DNA of 64,000 nucleotides from CAYRXM01 sp964428175 (GCA_964428175.1 CAYRXM010000003.1:28880-92879); one strand, 5' to 3'. Numbered from the stretch's first letter, positions 8,990-17,717 are shown. Numbers and translations: made by a program. Notes: a model not told the origin generated them from the letters alone.

Positions 8990-10267
8990 ATGAACAAGAT
9001 GATTCGTTGGGTTCTGATTTTCGCAGCGCTGGTGGGCCTGGTCGCCTGCGCGCCCGTGTCTTCCGCGCAAGAGGTGCGATCCGACAAGCCGCGCATCGTT
9101 TCGCCCTCCGCCGATGACGTAGAGGTGACGCAATTGGCCGGCGACAACCGGGCCTTTGCGCTCGATCTCTACCGCGCGCTCAAGGCCCAGGATGGCAACC
9201 TGTTCTACTCGCCGCACAGCATCTCGGTGGCGCTGGCCATGACCTATGCTGGCGCGCGCAACGAGACCGCGCGCCAGATGGCCGCGGTGATGCATTTCAC
9301 CCAGTCGCAAGACCGGCTGCACCCGGCCTTCAACGCGCTCGACCTGGCGCTCAACAGCCGGGGCAAGGAGGCGCAGGGCAAGGACAGCCAGGCGTTTCGG
9401 CTCAATGTGGTCAATGCGATCTGGGGACAGCGCGGGTACGAATTCCTGCCGGCCTTTCTCGACACGCTGGGGGAGCATTACGGCAGCGGGCTGCGCATCC
9501 TCGACTTTGCCCGTGACCCCGAAACGTCGCGGGTGACGATCAACAACTGGGTGAGCGAACAGACCGAATCGCGCATCAAGGATTTGCTGCCCAAGGGTAT
9601 CATCGACGAAATGACGCGGCTGGTGCTGACCAATGCCATCTATTTCAACGCCGCCTGGGCGCATCCCTTTACACCCCAAGAAACCACCGACGGTACGTTC
9701 TACCTGCTCGACGGCAGCGAGGTGGTAGCGCCGATGATGCGCCAGACCGAGATGTTTGGCTATGCAGAACGCGACGGGCTGCAAGTCGTCGAGCTGCCCT
9801 ATGATGGGTATGAGCTGTCGATGGTGATTGTGCTGCCTGAGAAAGGCCAGCTTGCGCGCCTGGAAGATGAGCTGGACGCCAAGACGCTCGACGCGCTGCT
9901 GTCCGAACTGACCGACCACAACGTGGCGCTGACCATGCCCAGGTTCAAGATCGAGTCCGAGTTGGGCCTGGCCGAGACGCTGCAAGCGCTGGGTATGGTC
10001 GATGCGTTTGATCCCAACCTGGCCGATCTCTCCGGGATGGATGGCACGACTGACCTGTTCGTCCAGGATGTGGTGCACAAGGCCTTTGTCGACGTCGATG
10101 AGACGGGCACCGAGGCAGCCGCGGCGACGGCTGTGATTGTCGCCCAGGAATCGGCGCCGCTGAATCCGCTCCAGGTAACGGTCGACCGTCCCTTTGTCTT
10201 TTTCATCCGCGACATTCAGACCGGTGCGGTGTTGTTTGTCGGGCGGATCGTCGATCCAACCTATTGA
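8990..10267 (+). CDS. Serpin family protease inhibitor, predicted lipoprotein
   Basis: Serpin of 425 residues, a full-length member (family ~370-400 plus leader). An N-terminal hydrophobic segment ends LVGLVAC, a lipobox with Cys about 20, so it should be anchored on the outer face of the membrane. The serpin signatures are all present: NLFYSPHSISVALAM near residue 70, VLTNAIYFNAAW, and the C-terminal RPFVFFIRD...VLFVGRIVDP. The hinge DETGTEAAAATA fits an inhibitory serpin (small residues P12-P8); counting from the hinge Gly as P15 gives P1-P1' = Glu-Ser, although the loop is about three residues longer than in antitrypsin. A secreted cysteine-type peptidase gene lies 4.5 kb away and may be relevant. 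A terminator follows at 10298. Confidence 0.93.
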   Translation: MNKMIRWVLIFAALVGLVACAPVSSAQEVRSDKPRIVSPSADDVEVTQLAGDNRAFALDLYRALKAQDGNLFYSPHSISVALAMTYAGARNETARQMAAVMHFTQSQDRLHPAFNALDLALNSRGKEAQGKDSQAFRLNVVNAIWGQRGYEFLPAFLDTLGEHYGSGLRILDFARDPETSRVTINNWVSEQTESRIKDLLPKGIIDEMTRLVLTNAIYFNAAWAHPFTPQETTDGTFYLLDGSEVVAPMMRQTEMFGYAERDGLQVVELPYDGYELSMVIVLPEKGQLARLEDELDAKTLDALLSELTDHNVALTMPRFKIESELGLAETLQALGMVDAFDPNLADLSGMDGTTDLFVQDVVHKAFVDVDETGTEAAAATAVIVAQESAPLNPLQVTVDRPFVFFIRDIQTGAVLFVGRIVDPTY

Positions 10268-10297
10268 GCGCAGCCAGATAGGCAGGCCTGTTTTCTT

Positions 10298-10328
10298 GCG
10301 CCGACGGTCTCCTTCGGCGCGTTGTTTT
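10298..10328 (+). terminator. Intrinsic terminator after serpin
   Basis: Stem gcgccga (10298-10304) / tcggcgc (10314-10320) followed by gttgtttt; located 30 nt after the serpin stop. Confidence 0.75.
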
Positions 10329-10419
10329 GTGCGGGTGGAAAAATTGTTCATATGCCGTCGAAGGTAAGACTAGACCGTGGCGTGTCCAATCAGCGCCAGT
10401 CGGACCGCATAAAAACCGT

Positions 10420-10506
10420 CATTCCCGCGCAAGCGGGAATCCTAAAGCCGTTCTGGATGCCCGCTTTTCCCGTTTTCACGGGAATGACAGCGGGCATGAC
10501 GGCTGC
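10420..10506. repeat. REP-like palindromic repeat with GTCATTCCCGC / GCGGGAAT arms
   Basis: Contains cgtcattcccgcgcaagcgggaatcc followed by a second pair gcccgcttttcccgttttcacgggaatgacagcgggc. This is the widely distributed intergenic attcccgc...gcgggaat type; a shorter relative occurs at 42330-42364. The surrounding 10329-10613 holds no supported gene. Confidence 0.6.
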
Positions 10507-10580
10507 TACCTGGCCAACCACGGTTTAGTGTGGCGCTACCCCGTCGAAACCCACGGCGTATTTTCAGATTATCGACCAGC

Positions 10581-10609
10581 TTGACAAAACATGAAAATTG
10601 GCGTATTCT
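10581..10609 (+). promoter_or_regulatory. Near-consensus sigma70-type promoter (TTGACA-N17-TATTCT)
   Basis: TTGACA at 10581-10586, a 17-nt spacer, TATTCT at 10604-10609. It sits immediately before the DUF104 remnant and would transcribe the whole toxin/antitoxin cluster to 11305. Confidence 0.7.
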
Positions 10610-10613
10610 GACG

Positions 10614-10752
10614 ATGGAGGAATGTACGATAGAGCAAACAATTCAAGCTGTGTTCGACGGTGACGTGTTTCGGCCCCTCACCCCACCGATGCTCAAGCCA
10701 AACACGCGCGCAAATGATCATTGAGACTGTTTGGCCCGTTCCAGTTGTATAA
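10614..10752 (+). pseudogene. Frameshifted DUF104-type antitoxin remnant
   Basis: Frame one from ATG 10614 reads ...TIQAVFDGDVFRPLTPP and stops at 10722-10724. QAVFDGDVFRPLTP matches the core of the AF2212/DUF104 antitoxin family (xAVFExGVxRPLxP). Moving one base forward near 10701 continues the family pattern as TRAQMIIETVWPVPVV to a stop at 10750-10752, so a small indel has broken the gene. In addition GGAGGA (10617-10622) is ideally placed for a start at 10629, where the codon is ATA rather than ATG, which suggests the original start was also lost. Family members normally pair with PIN or RelE-like toxins. Confidence 0.6.
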
Positions 10753-10782
10753 AGAAAGACCTCGGCGGGAGTGATTAGGCGA

Positions 10783-11067
10783 GTGGATATACAATTTCAA
10801 TGGGATGCACAGAAAGCGGATAGAAATGCCAAGAAGCATCGTGTCACTTTTGAAGAGGCCGCAACCGTATTCCAAGATCCACTTGCCTTTATCTTTGATG
10901 ATCACGATCACTCTGAGGAGGAATATCGGGAAATTCTCATTGGTCACTCGGTTCGGTATCGGATTCTTGTTGTGTCGTTTACCGAGCGTGGTGATGTGAT
11001 TCGGATTATCAGTGCCCGAAAGGCAGACCCGGAAGAGCGTGAGGAGTATGAAAATGTCAAACGATGA
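10783..11067 (+). CDS. brnT: BrnT family (DUF497) toxin
   Basis: Ribonuclease toxin of the BrnT/RelE-like fold, 94 residues from GTG 10783 (an in-frame GTG at 10771 is the alternative; the family begins at the FxWDxxKA motif, which favours 10783). Family hallmarks are FQWDAQKADRNAKKH, VTFEEAATVF, then HSVRYRILVVSFTERG and IRIISARKA near the C-terminus. It overlaps the next gene by 14 nt, the usual toxin-antitoxin organisation. The expected toxic activity is mRNA cleavage neutralised by the partner; this is family knowledge, not visible in sequence. Confidence 0.85.
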   Translation: MDIQFQWDAQKADRNAKKHRVTFEEAATVFQDPLAFIFDDHDHSEEEYREILIGHSVRYRILVVSFTERGDVIRIISARKADPEEREEYENVKR

Positions 11068-11305
11068 GTCTGTGCAAGAAACAGATGAACTGCGTGAGCA
11101 CTATAGTTTTGATTATGGCCAGGCCAAGCTCAATCGCTTTGCGAATCGCTTCAGTGAAGGAGCTACTGTCGTTGTGCTTGATCCCGATGTAGCTGCTGTG
11201 TTTACAACGTCGGAAGCAGCGAATCGGGCCTTGCGCAGCCTGATCCCTGTGCTAGAAAGTCTGGCCGGGACTCCCGATCTTTTGGCCAGGGTTGCCTCTT
11301 CTTGA
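11054..11305 (+). CDS. Putative antitoxin paired with BrnT
   Basis: Protein of 83 residues from ATG 11054, chosen for GAGGAG 7 nt upstream inside the end of brnT. The middle reads SFDYGQAKLNRFANRF...GATVVVLDPDVAAVFTTSEAANRALRSL. This pattern (Asp-Tyr start, hydrophobic LDPDVAxVF, then SxxxNxALR) is that of small CopG-superfamily-like proteins that follow BrnT or RelE-type toxins. It is not the classic BrnA. It likely binds the toxin and its own promoter; the C-terminal ~25 residues show no motif. Confidence 0.65.
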   Translation: MSNDESVQETDELREHYSFDYGQAKLNRFANRFSEGATVVVLDPDVAAVFTTSEAANRALRSLIPVLESLAGTPDLLARVASS

Positions 11306-11311
11306 TTTTTC

Positions 11312-11335
11312 GTTCCCAGGCTTTTGCTTGGGAAC
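11312..11335. terminator. Hairpin GTTCCCA...TGGGAAC after the toxin/antitoxin pair
   Basis: Perfect 7-bp arms (11312-11318, 11329-11335) 7 nt after the antitoxin stop. There is no clear T-run, so it may be a repeat hairpin rather than a true terminator. 11336-11500 shows no further gene. Confidence 0.45.
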
Positions 11336-11500
11336 AAGAAATGTCACGCTGATCGTTTATTTATCCTCACGTCATTTTCTTGCGCTGGCGACCTCCGCCG
11401 GCGCGTTTTTTGTTTCAGTTGCTTGCCTATCCTCTCGTTGAACGGTATAATCAAGTTGTTGAACGAGTATTTACTTTGGATTGGTCAGGCAGGCTTGGCG

Positions 11501-14476
11501 ATGGTTTTTCCCATATCTTTTTCTTATCCTGCATACCTGTTCGGCCTGCTGCTCCTCGTCCCGACGGCCTGGCTGTGGTGGCTCGGACAAAGTGTTCGTG
11601 GGCGCGGCCGCTTTCGCGCGCGACGTACCCGCGACGCCTTGAGTCTGATCCTGCGCATTGTCATTTTGCTGCTCCTCGTCTTTAGCCTGTCCGGGCTGCA
11701 ATGGGTCAAGGCCAGCGACGAGTTGGCCGTCGTCTTTTTGCTGGACGTGTCCGACAGCATCGACATCCAGGCGCGCCAGGTGGCCAGCGATTTCATCCGC
11801 GCCGCGCTGGCCGAGATGGGGCCGGATGACCGCGCGGCCATCGTCCTCTTTGGCTCCGACGCGCTGGTCGAGCGGCCGCTGTCGCAGGCCAAAGAATTGG
11901 GCGAGCTGTTCTCCATTCCCGCCACCGCTCACACCGACATCGGCGAAGCGGTGCGTCTGGGGCTGGCCCTGCTGCCGGCCACCGCGCAGCGGCGCATCGT
12001 GCTCCTCTCCGATGGCCTGGGCAATATCCCCGGCGACGAGATGGCCGCCCAACTGGCTGCCGCCAGCGGCGTCGAATTGGGTGTGGTGCCCCTGCCGGCC
12101 CGCTCCGGCGACGAGGCCTGGATCGACGGCATGGATGTGCCGGGCGTGCTCTATGAGGGCGAGCAGTTTGCGGTCACCGTCCGCGTGCGCAGCACCGTCG
12201 CCCAACGGGCCAAAATCCGTCTCTTTGCCGACGACGCTTTGATCGGCGAAGAATTCGTTTTGCTCAACCCCGGCCTCAACTCGTTTTTGTTCGAACTCCA
12301 GGCCAGTCAGACCGGTTTTAGCTCCTTTTATGCCCAACTCGTGCCCGAACAAGACACCTTTTACCAGAACAACCTGATCGGTGCGTTTGCCATCGTGCGC
12401 GGCGCGCCGCGCGTGCTGGTCGTCGCCCGTTCGCCATACACTGACGAGGAAACCGGCCAGCAGATCGATGATGCCGAACTGCTCCTCGACGCGCTTCAAA
12501 GCACCAACATCAACGTCGAGCGGGTGACACCGGCCTACCTCCCCGCCGACCTGGCCGCACTGGGCGAGTACGCCGCCGTGGTGCTGGTCAATGTGCCCGC
12601 GCCCGAAATCACCCCCCGCCAGATGACCCTGCTGCAAACCTATGTGCGCGATTTGGGCGGCGGCCTGGTTTGCGTGGGCGGCGACGCCAGCTATGGCGTG
12701 GGCGGCTATTTCAAGACCCCGCTGGAAGAAACGCTGCCCGTCGAGATGACGATCAAGGACAAAGAGCGCATGCCGCCGCTGGCCATCGTCTTTGTGATCG
12801 ACAAATCGGGCAGTATGGATATGACCGCCAGCCCCGGCGCGCCCAAGAAAATCGACCTGGCCAAAGAGGCCGTGATCCGCTCGCTGGATCTGCTCAACGA
12901 GGGCGATCAGGTCGGCGTGATCGGCTTTGAGAGCACGGCGCAGTGGGTGTGGCACCTCGCCCCGCTGGAAGATATCGGAGCGGTGCAGGCTCAGGTGATG
13001 ACCATGCGCGGCGGCGGCGGCACCGACATTTTCGCCGGGCTGGACGCAGCCGTCAAGGCGCTGGAAGCGAGCGACGCCCGGCTCAAGCACGTCATCCTGC
13101 TCACCGATGGCGGCGCGAGCCAGGTAGGGTTGACCGAGTTGATCCTCAAGCTGCGCGCGATGAACGGCACCCTTTCCACGGTAGGCGTGGGGCAAGACGC
13201 CGCACCATTTTTGCAGGCGATGGCCATCGACGGCGGCGGTCGCTACCACTATACCGACAACCCGGGCACCATCCCGCAGATTTTCGCCCAGGAAACCGCC
13301 CTGGCCCAGCGCTCCTACATCATCGAAGAGACCTTTTATCCCTCATTGGCCGGGCGCAGCCCCATTCTGGAAGGGATCGAGACCGTGCCCGCGCTGCACG
13401 GCTATGTTGCCGCCTCGCCCAAGCCGGCCGCACAGACGGTGCTCATTTCTGCGCAGCAAGACCCCATCCTGGCCCAATGGCAATACGGCCTGGGCCGCGC
13501 CGTCGCCTGGACCTCCGACGCCGCGCCGCGCTGGGCGCGCGGGTGGGTGACCTGGGCGCAGTTTGGCCGTTTTTGGGCGCAGACCGTGCGCTGGACGATG
13601 GTTGAGCGCGAGGACAGCAGCCTGGAAACCCGCATCGTCGATGATGGCGAAAAGGCGCGCATCGCCGTCGATGTGGTCGGCGAGAAAGGCGAGTACGGCA
13701 ACGCGCTGGCGATGGAGGCCACCCTGATTGCGCCGTCGCTGGAAGTGCAGACGGTTGTCTTGCGCCAGACCGCGCCCGGTCGCTACGAGGGCCATTTCAT
13801 CCCCCAGGAAGAAGGGGTCTACCTGGTGCGCATTTCCGGCGTGGCCCAGGACGACGCCGCCCTGACCCAAATCACCGGCTTTGTGCGCACCTACTCGCTC
13901 GAATACCGCGCCTTTGGCACCGACGAGACCGTGCTGAAACGGCTGGCCCAGGCCGGCGGCGGCCGCCTGCTCGACGACCCGGCCCAGGTTTTCGTCCACG
14001 ATCAGGATGTGGTCAAAACCTACTCGGACGTCTGGCCGTGGCTGCTTGGCGTGGCGGCTTGCCTGTTCCCGTTGGACGTGGGTGTGCGCCGGGTGATGAT
14101 CGATTGGGGCAGCCTGCGCGACAGGCTTGCCGGGCTGGCCGGCAAGGTGCGCGCGCGTTTTCGCTCTACGCCGGCGACCACCCACCAGCCGGCCGAGGAG
14201 CGTGTCTCCCGGCTGATGTCGGCCAAGGCTGGGGCCAGAGAGCGCTCTCCGGCCCGCGCCGAAGCGCCTGCGCCGATCACGCCAATCGAGCCGCCGCTTG
14301 CCCGGCCGGTTGCCGAGCCGTCCGCCAATGAGCCGGCCCAACCTGCTCCCGCCCACATCGAAGAAGCGCCGACGCCCACCATGCAGCCATCTGAGCCGTC
14401 ATCTGATGCACCTGAAGCCCTGACCGCGCGTTTGCTGGCCGCCAAAAAGCGCGCCGGTCGTTCGGATCAAACGTGA
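11501..14476 (+). CDS. Large VWA-domain membrane protein with glutamine-amidotransferase-like middle domain
   Basis: About 991 residues from ATG 11501; the reading frame is open further upstream but the region before lacks protein-like sequence. Two N-terminal membrane helices (~10-25 and ~55-75) precede a first VWA domain (LLDVSDS, DxSxS MIDAS motif). Residues ~300-420 resemble the class I amidotransferase-like/ThuA-like fold often fused to VWA proteins. A second VWA begins near 432 (VIDKSGSMD). A C-terminal membrane helix near 845-860 is followed by a Pro/Ala/Glu-rich cytoplasmic tail. The order matches BatA/BatB-like or COG5426-like proteins of unknown function in bacterial envelopes. Metal-dependent protein binding is expected from the intact MIDAS residues. 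Confidence 0.82.
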   Translation: MVFPISFSYPAYLFGLLLLVPTAWLWWLGQSVRGRGRFRARRTRDALSLILRIVILLLLVFSLSGLQWVKASDELAVVFLLDVSDSIDIQARQVASDFIRAALAEMGPDDRAAIVLFGSDALVERPLSQAKELGELFSIPATAHTDIGEAVRLGLALLPATAQRRIVLLSDGLGNIPGDEMAAQLAAASGVELGVVPLPARSGDEAWIDGMDVPGVLYEGEQFAVTVRVRSTVAQRAKIRLFADDALIGEEFVLLNPGLNSFLFELQASQTGFSSFYAQLVPEQDTFYQNNLIGAFAIVRGAPRVLVVARSPYTDEETGQQIDDAELLLDALQSTNINVERVTPAYLPADLAALGEYAAVVLVNVPAPEITPRQMTLLQTYVRDLGGGLVCVGGDASYGVGGYFKTPLEETLPVEMTIKDKERMPPLAIVFVIDKSGSMDMTASPGAPKKIDLAKEAVIRSLDLLNEGDQVGVIGFESTAQWVWHLAPLEDIGAVQAQVMTMRGGGGTDIFAGLDAAVKALEASDARLKHVILLTDGGASQVGLTELILKLRAMNGTLSTVGVGQDAAPFLQAMAIDGGGRYHYTDNPGTIPQIFAQETALAQRSYIIEETFYPSLAGRSPILEGIETVPALHGYVAASPKPAAQTVLISAQQDPILAQWQYGLGRAVAWTSDAAPRWARGWVTWAQFGRFWAQTVRWTMVEREDSSLETRIVDDGEKARIAVDVVGEKGEYGNALAMEATLIAPSLEVQTVVLRQTAPGRYEGHFIPQEEGVYLVRISGVAQDDAALTQITGFVRTYSLEYRAFGTDETVLKRLAQAGGGRLLDDPAQVFVHDQDVVKTYSDVWPWLLGVAACLFPLDVGVRRVMIDWGSLRDRLAGLAGKVRARFRSTPATTHQPAEERVSRLMSAKAGARERSPARAEAPAPITPIEPPLARPVAEPSANEPAQPAPAHIEEAPTPTMQPSEPSSDAPEALTARLLAAKKRAGRSDQT

Positions 14477-14507
14477 AACAGTTTTTTTTGACAAAAAGGA
14501 GAACGCA

Positions 14508-15083
14508 ATGACCAAGATTCTGATGCTTGTTGGAGATTTCGTCGAAGACTATGAGGTGATGGTGCCTTTTCAGGCCTTGCTCGCCGTGGGCCACCAGGTA
14601 CACGCGGTGTGCCCGGACAAACAAGCCGGCGAAAAGGTGCGCACGGCCGTGCATGATTTCGAGGGGGATCAAACCTACAGCGAAAAGCCGGGGCACAACT
14701 TTGCCCTCAATGCCACGTTCGCCGAGGTGCGCGCTGAGGACTATGATGCGCTGGTCATCCCCGGCGGGCGCGCGCCGGAATACATCCGTCTGAACGCGCG
14801 GGTGCTCGACATCGTCCGCCATTTTGCACAGGCCAACAAGCCGATTGCCGCCATCTGCCACGGGCCACAGGTGCTGGCCGCCGCCGGCGTGCTCAAAGGG
14901 CGGGTCTGCACGGCCTATCCGGCCGTCGGGCCAGACGTGACCAACGGTGGGGCGCAGTTCAAGGACACGCCGGTCGATGGGGTTTGCGTGGACGGCAACC
15001 TGATCACCGCCCCGGCCTGGCCGGCCCATCCGGCCTGGATTGCCGCCCTCTTGAAGGCGCTGGGTACCCAGATTGTCGTGTAG
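14508..15083 (+). CDS. DJ-1/PfpI family protein
   Basis: Cytoplasmic protein of 191 residues with the DJ-1/PfpI fold: VIPGGRAPEY, nucleophile elbow AAICHGPQ (Cys117-His118) and an acidic residue at 13 or 16. The members with a CHG motif include intracellular peptidase PfpI, YhbO/YajL deglycases and glyoxalase III-like enzymes; sequence alone does not choose among them. AAAAAGGAG lies 7 nt upstream of the ATG. The gene follows the VWA gene by 31 nt and is likely in the same transcript. Confidence 0.88.
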   Translation: MTKILMLVGDFVEDYEVMVPFQALLAVGHQVHAVCPDKQAGEKVRTAVHDFEGDQTYSEKPGHNFALNATFAEVRAEDYDALVIPGGRAPEYIRLNARVLDIVRHFAQANKPIAAICHGPQVLAAAGVLKGRVCTAYPAVGPDVTNGGAQFKDTPVDGVCVDGNLITAPAWPAHPAWIAALLKALGTQIVV

Positions 15084-15167
15084 CGCAACTGCCCAATTCG
15101 ATGAGCTAAGCGTCGGCCGAGTGGGTACAAATTCAAATGACCCTCTTGTCAGGAAGCAGAGGAAGAC

Positions 15168-15611
15168 ATGGACTTGAGCCAGTATACCCGACAGGCCGTC
15201 GAAAGCCTGCTGGAAAACGAAACGCTGACCGCCGATCTCGACGATGAGGCGGCCGACGTGCTGCTCCAGTGGGGCATCGACTGCGCCAAACGCATCATGC
15301 GCGAGACCGTTGTGGTCGGCGATACCTTGTCGTCCGACGAGTCGGCGGTTGAAGCGGCTGCCTATGGACGCATGCGCGCGCTGCGCCGCATGCTGCGCGA
15401 GATCGACGAGTGGGCTTCCGGGCAGGCCGAACCCGGCCCGGCCGCGCTTGCGCAAATCGCCAGCCGCGCATCGATTGTCTACGGGCGCGATCTGTCCATG
15501 CTCGCCGCGCAGGCCGATCGGCTGGAATCCGAGATGGCGGCATTGTCGGCCCAGCCCGCGCACCAGATCGCCCAACTGCGCCAGCGTGTTCAAGAGATCA
15601 CCGGTGTCTGA
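15168..15611 (+). CDS. Conserved-looking helical protein of unknown function
   Basis: 147 residues, rich in Ala, Glu, Leu and Arg, predicted all-helical, with a possible coiled coil at ~100-145 (LAAQADRLESEMAALSAQPA...RQRVQEI). No signal peptide or membrane segment. It has good codon use and GC3 like its neighbours, and AGAGGAAGAC upstream of the ATG supports the start. It lies 12 nt before the phospholipase D-like gene. I do not recognise the family. Confidence 0.6.
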   Translation: MDLSQYTRQAVESLLENETLTADLDDEAADVLLQWGIDCAKRIMRETVVVGDTLSSDESAVEAAAYGRMRALRRMLREIDEWASGQAEPGPAALAQIASRASIVYGRDLSMLAAQADRLESEMAALSAQPAHQIAQLRQRVQEITGV

Positions 15612-15623
15612 GAGGAAAACGGT

Positions 15624-16886
15624 ATGACCAAATCAACCAGTTCGAAATCGACCAGCTCCAAATCGGCCAGCTCCAAATCGGCCAGATCCAAATCGACCAG
15701 CTCAAGAGCGACTCCGTCCAAAACCCAGTCGGCCCAGCAGGCCAACCTCAACCGCATTATCACCATTGTGGTCATTGTCGGGTTTGTGATCCTGGCCGGC
15801 GTATTTCTGGCCACCGGCAAGGACCCGTTCGGCCTGTTTACCCAAGTCACGCCCACGGTGCTGCCAACGCCCACGGCGGTTTTGGTTGGCAGCGGCGGCG
15901 ACTGGTGGGAGGTTTATTTCACCGATCCGAACACCCATAACAACCCGGATGACCTGGCCGGATCGATCCCCGAAAAATTGATTGCCTACATTGACGCGGC
16001 CCAAAAGAGCATTCACATCGCCTCGTTCGAGTTCAACCTGACTCCCGTCGCCGAGGCGCTGATCCGGGCACACCGGCGCGGCGTCGACGTGCGCTGGGTG
16101 ACGGACGACGAGCACGGCATCGATGCCGACGAGGATCAAGATCACGGCCAGTTTGCGATGCTCGAAAAGGCCGGGATCAAGGTCAAGGACGACGGTCGCA
16201 GCGCGCTGATGCACAACAAATTCTGGATTTTCGACGGCCAGATCGTGTGGACCGGATCGACCAACATTACCCGAAACGGAAATTTTCGCAACAACAACAA
16301 CGTGATCGTGCTCAAGTCGACCGAGGTGGCGGCGATGTATGAGCGCGAGTTCGTCGAGATGTGGGACGGCCAATTTGGGCCGCGCTCGCCTTCGACGGTC
16401 GAGCAGCAGTCAACCATCATCGATGGCACGCCGGTGCAGGTCTTGTTTGCCTCGGAAGACAAGGTGATCAGCCGCCTCGTTCCGCTGGTCGAGGGCGCGC
16501 AAAAAAGCATTCGCGTGATGGCCTTTTCGTTCACCCACGACGACCTGGGTCAGGCCGTGTTGGCCCGCGCCGATGCCGGTGTCGATGTGAAGGCCATCTT
16601 TGAAACACGCGGCAGCGAGGTCGAACACAGCGAGTTGGGGGTGCTCTTTTGTGCCGGGCATCCGGCGCGGCAGGATGGCAACCCCGGCACCTTCCACCAC
16701 AAGGTGATCGTCATCGACGACGAGATCGTCATCACCGGCTCGCTCAATTTCTCCCAAAACGCCGACACGAGCAACGACGAAAACGTGGTTATCGTCACCA
16801 ACAAGGACATCGCCGCATTGTACCTGCAAGAGTTCGAACGCCGCTGGAATGAGGCTACCGTACCGACCAAGATCGAATGTAAATGA
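15624..16886 (+). CDS. Phospholipase D-like protein with two HKD motifs, membrane anchored
   Basis: 420 residues. Residues 2-30 are a Lys/Ser/Thr-rich cytoplasmic tail encoded by 15-bp tandem repeats, followed by one membrane helix (~38-58) and an extracytoplasmic PLD domain. Both HxKxxxxD motifs are intact (HNKFWIFD near 196; HHKVIVID near 358), each followed by the expected GS and N residues (WTGSTN, ITGSLN). Such proteins are phosphodiesterases: phospholipase D, cardiolipin synthase-like or nucleases of the Nuc type. The anchoring suggests action outside the membrane. Substrate is unknown. Confidence 0.88.
   Translation: MTKSTSSKSTSSKSASSKSARSKSTSSRATPSKTQSAQQANLNRIITIVVIVGFVILAGVFLATGKDPFGLFTQVTPTVLPTPTAVLVGSGGDWWEVYFTDPNTHNNPDDLAGSIPEKLIAYIDAAQKSIHIASFEFNLTPVAEALIRAHRRGVDVRWVTDDEHGIDADEDQDHGQFAMLEKAGIKVKDDGRSALMHNKFWIFDGQIVWTGSTNITRNGNFRNNNNVIVLKSTEVAAMYEREFVEMWDGQFGPRSPSTVEQQSTIIDGTPVQVLFASEDKVISRLVPLVEGAQKSIRVMAFSFTHDDLGQAVLARADAGVDVKAIFETRGSEVEHSELGVLFCAGHPARQDGNPGTFHHKVIVIDDEIVITGSLNFSQNADTSNDENVVIVTNKDIAALYLQEFERRWNEATVPTKIECK
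15630..15704 (+). repeat. Five 15-bp tandem repeats encoding KSxSS units
   Basis: Units of the form aaatcnnccagntcn, five in a row, encode Lys-Ser-Thr/Ala-Ser/Arg-Ser pentapeptides at the N-terminus of the PLD-like protein. The region is basic and probably disordered. Confidence 0.9.
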
Positions 16887-17021
16887 CGGTTAACGGTTTA
16901 CCCTTGCACAGGTTTTAGACCTTCGCCAGGGTGAGTATGGGACGCCCCTGCCGGACGGAACCTTATGCCGCCGGATGGCGTCCTTGATTCTAGCGTTACA
17001 AAGAAATGGGTTGGGAGTTGT

Positions 17022-17714
17022 ATGTCTTCACGACGTAGATTCATGAAATCTCTCGGCATTGGCCTGGCTTCGCTGCTCAGCACGCGCTGTTCGTCGCTGT
17101 TCAGTCCGACCTGCTATGAGCCGGCGCCGCTCACAACAACGCCGGCCGGATCGTTTGGCGGGACAGCCAAGACGCCGGAGCACGAGCGGTTGCGTCGCTG
17201 CTGGCTCGAACTGGACGAATTGGCCGAGCGGACCCAAAATGATAGCGAACTGGGGATGCAGGCCAGCCAGGAACTGATCGACGCGCACCGCACGGCGCTG
17301 GATGCGCTGGTTGCGGCCGGCGCGTTGAGCGCCGAGGTGGCCGATCTGATCCAACTGGCCTTCAAAGAAGCCGCCGGGCACGTCTGGGCAACCTATGCGC
17401 CGTTGATGTGCTACCGGGAGGCTACACCCAACTATCACCCGGTCAGCAGCGGCGATCTGGTGCGCCAGGCCGAACTGCTGGCTGAAAGCAGCGACGTCGA
17501 CCCGGACACAATTGCCCTGGCCCAGACGGCCATCGCCCGCGACATGGCCTTTCTGGGCATGTCGACGGAGGAGATTCAGGCCTTGTACAGGCAAATCAGC
17601 CAGGAACATGCTTCTGGCACGCCCTACCCGCACTTTGAAGAGATCGATCTGGATGTTTCGCCTCAAGCCGCGCAGGCGGCGCAATTTTTGGTCGAACTGC
17701 TGCTGGAGGATTGA
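17022..17714 (+). CDS. Tat-signal protein, paralogue 1 of 3 (possible radical SAM substrate)
   Basis: 230 residues from ATG 17022 (GGGAG 4 nt upstream; an earlier ATG at 16965 would bury the signal). The N-terminus SSRRRFMKSLGIGLASLL is a twin-arginine export signal; Cys23 follows in STRC, a poor lipobox because of Arg at -1. The mature part has a short Pro/Thr linker with TCYEP (Cys31-Tyr32), then an all-helical domain with RRCWLEL (Cys60), a His/Trp stretch GHVW and MCYREA (Cys130-Tyr131). From residue 142 (SSGDLVRQAELLAE) to the end it is nearly identical in all three paralogues. It lies 3 nt before paralogue 2. Function unknown; the neighbouring SPASM enzyme suggests post-translational modification. 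Confidence 0.8.
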   Translation: MSSRRRFMKSLGIGLASLLSTRCSSLFSPTCYEPAPLTTTPAGSFGGTAKTPEHERLRRCWLELDELAERTQNDSELGMQASQELIDAHRTALDALVAAGALSAEVADLIQLAFKEAAGHVWATYAPLMCYREATPNYHPVSSGDLVRQAELLAESSDVDPDTIALAQTAIARDMAFLGMSTEEIQALYRQISQEHASGTPYPHFEEIDLDVSPQAAQAAQFLVELLLED

Positions 17715-17717
17715 GCC

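Noticed and set aside
8715..8993. 92-codon frame upstream of the serpin
   Set aside because: It contains no recognisable domain and runs into the serpin ribosome binding site; more likely leader sequence.
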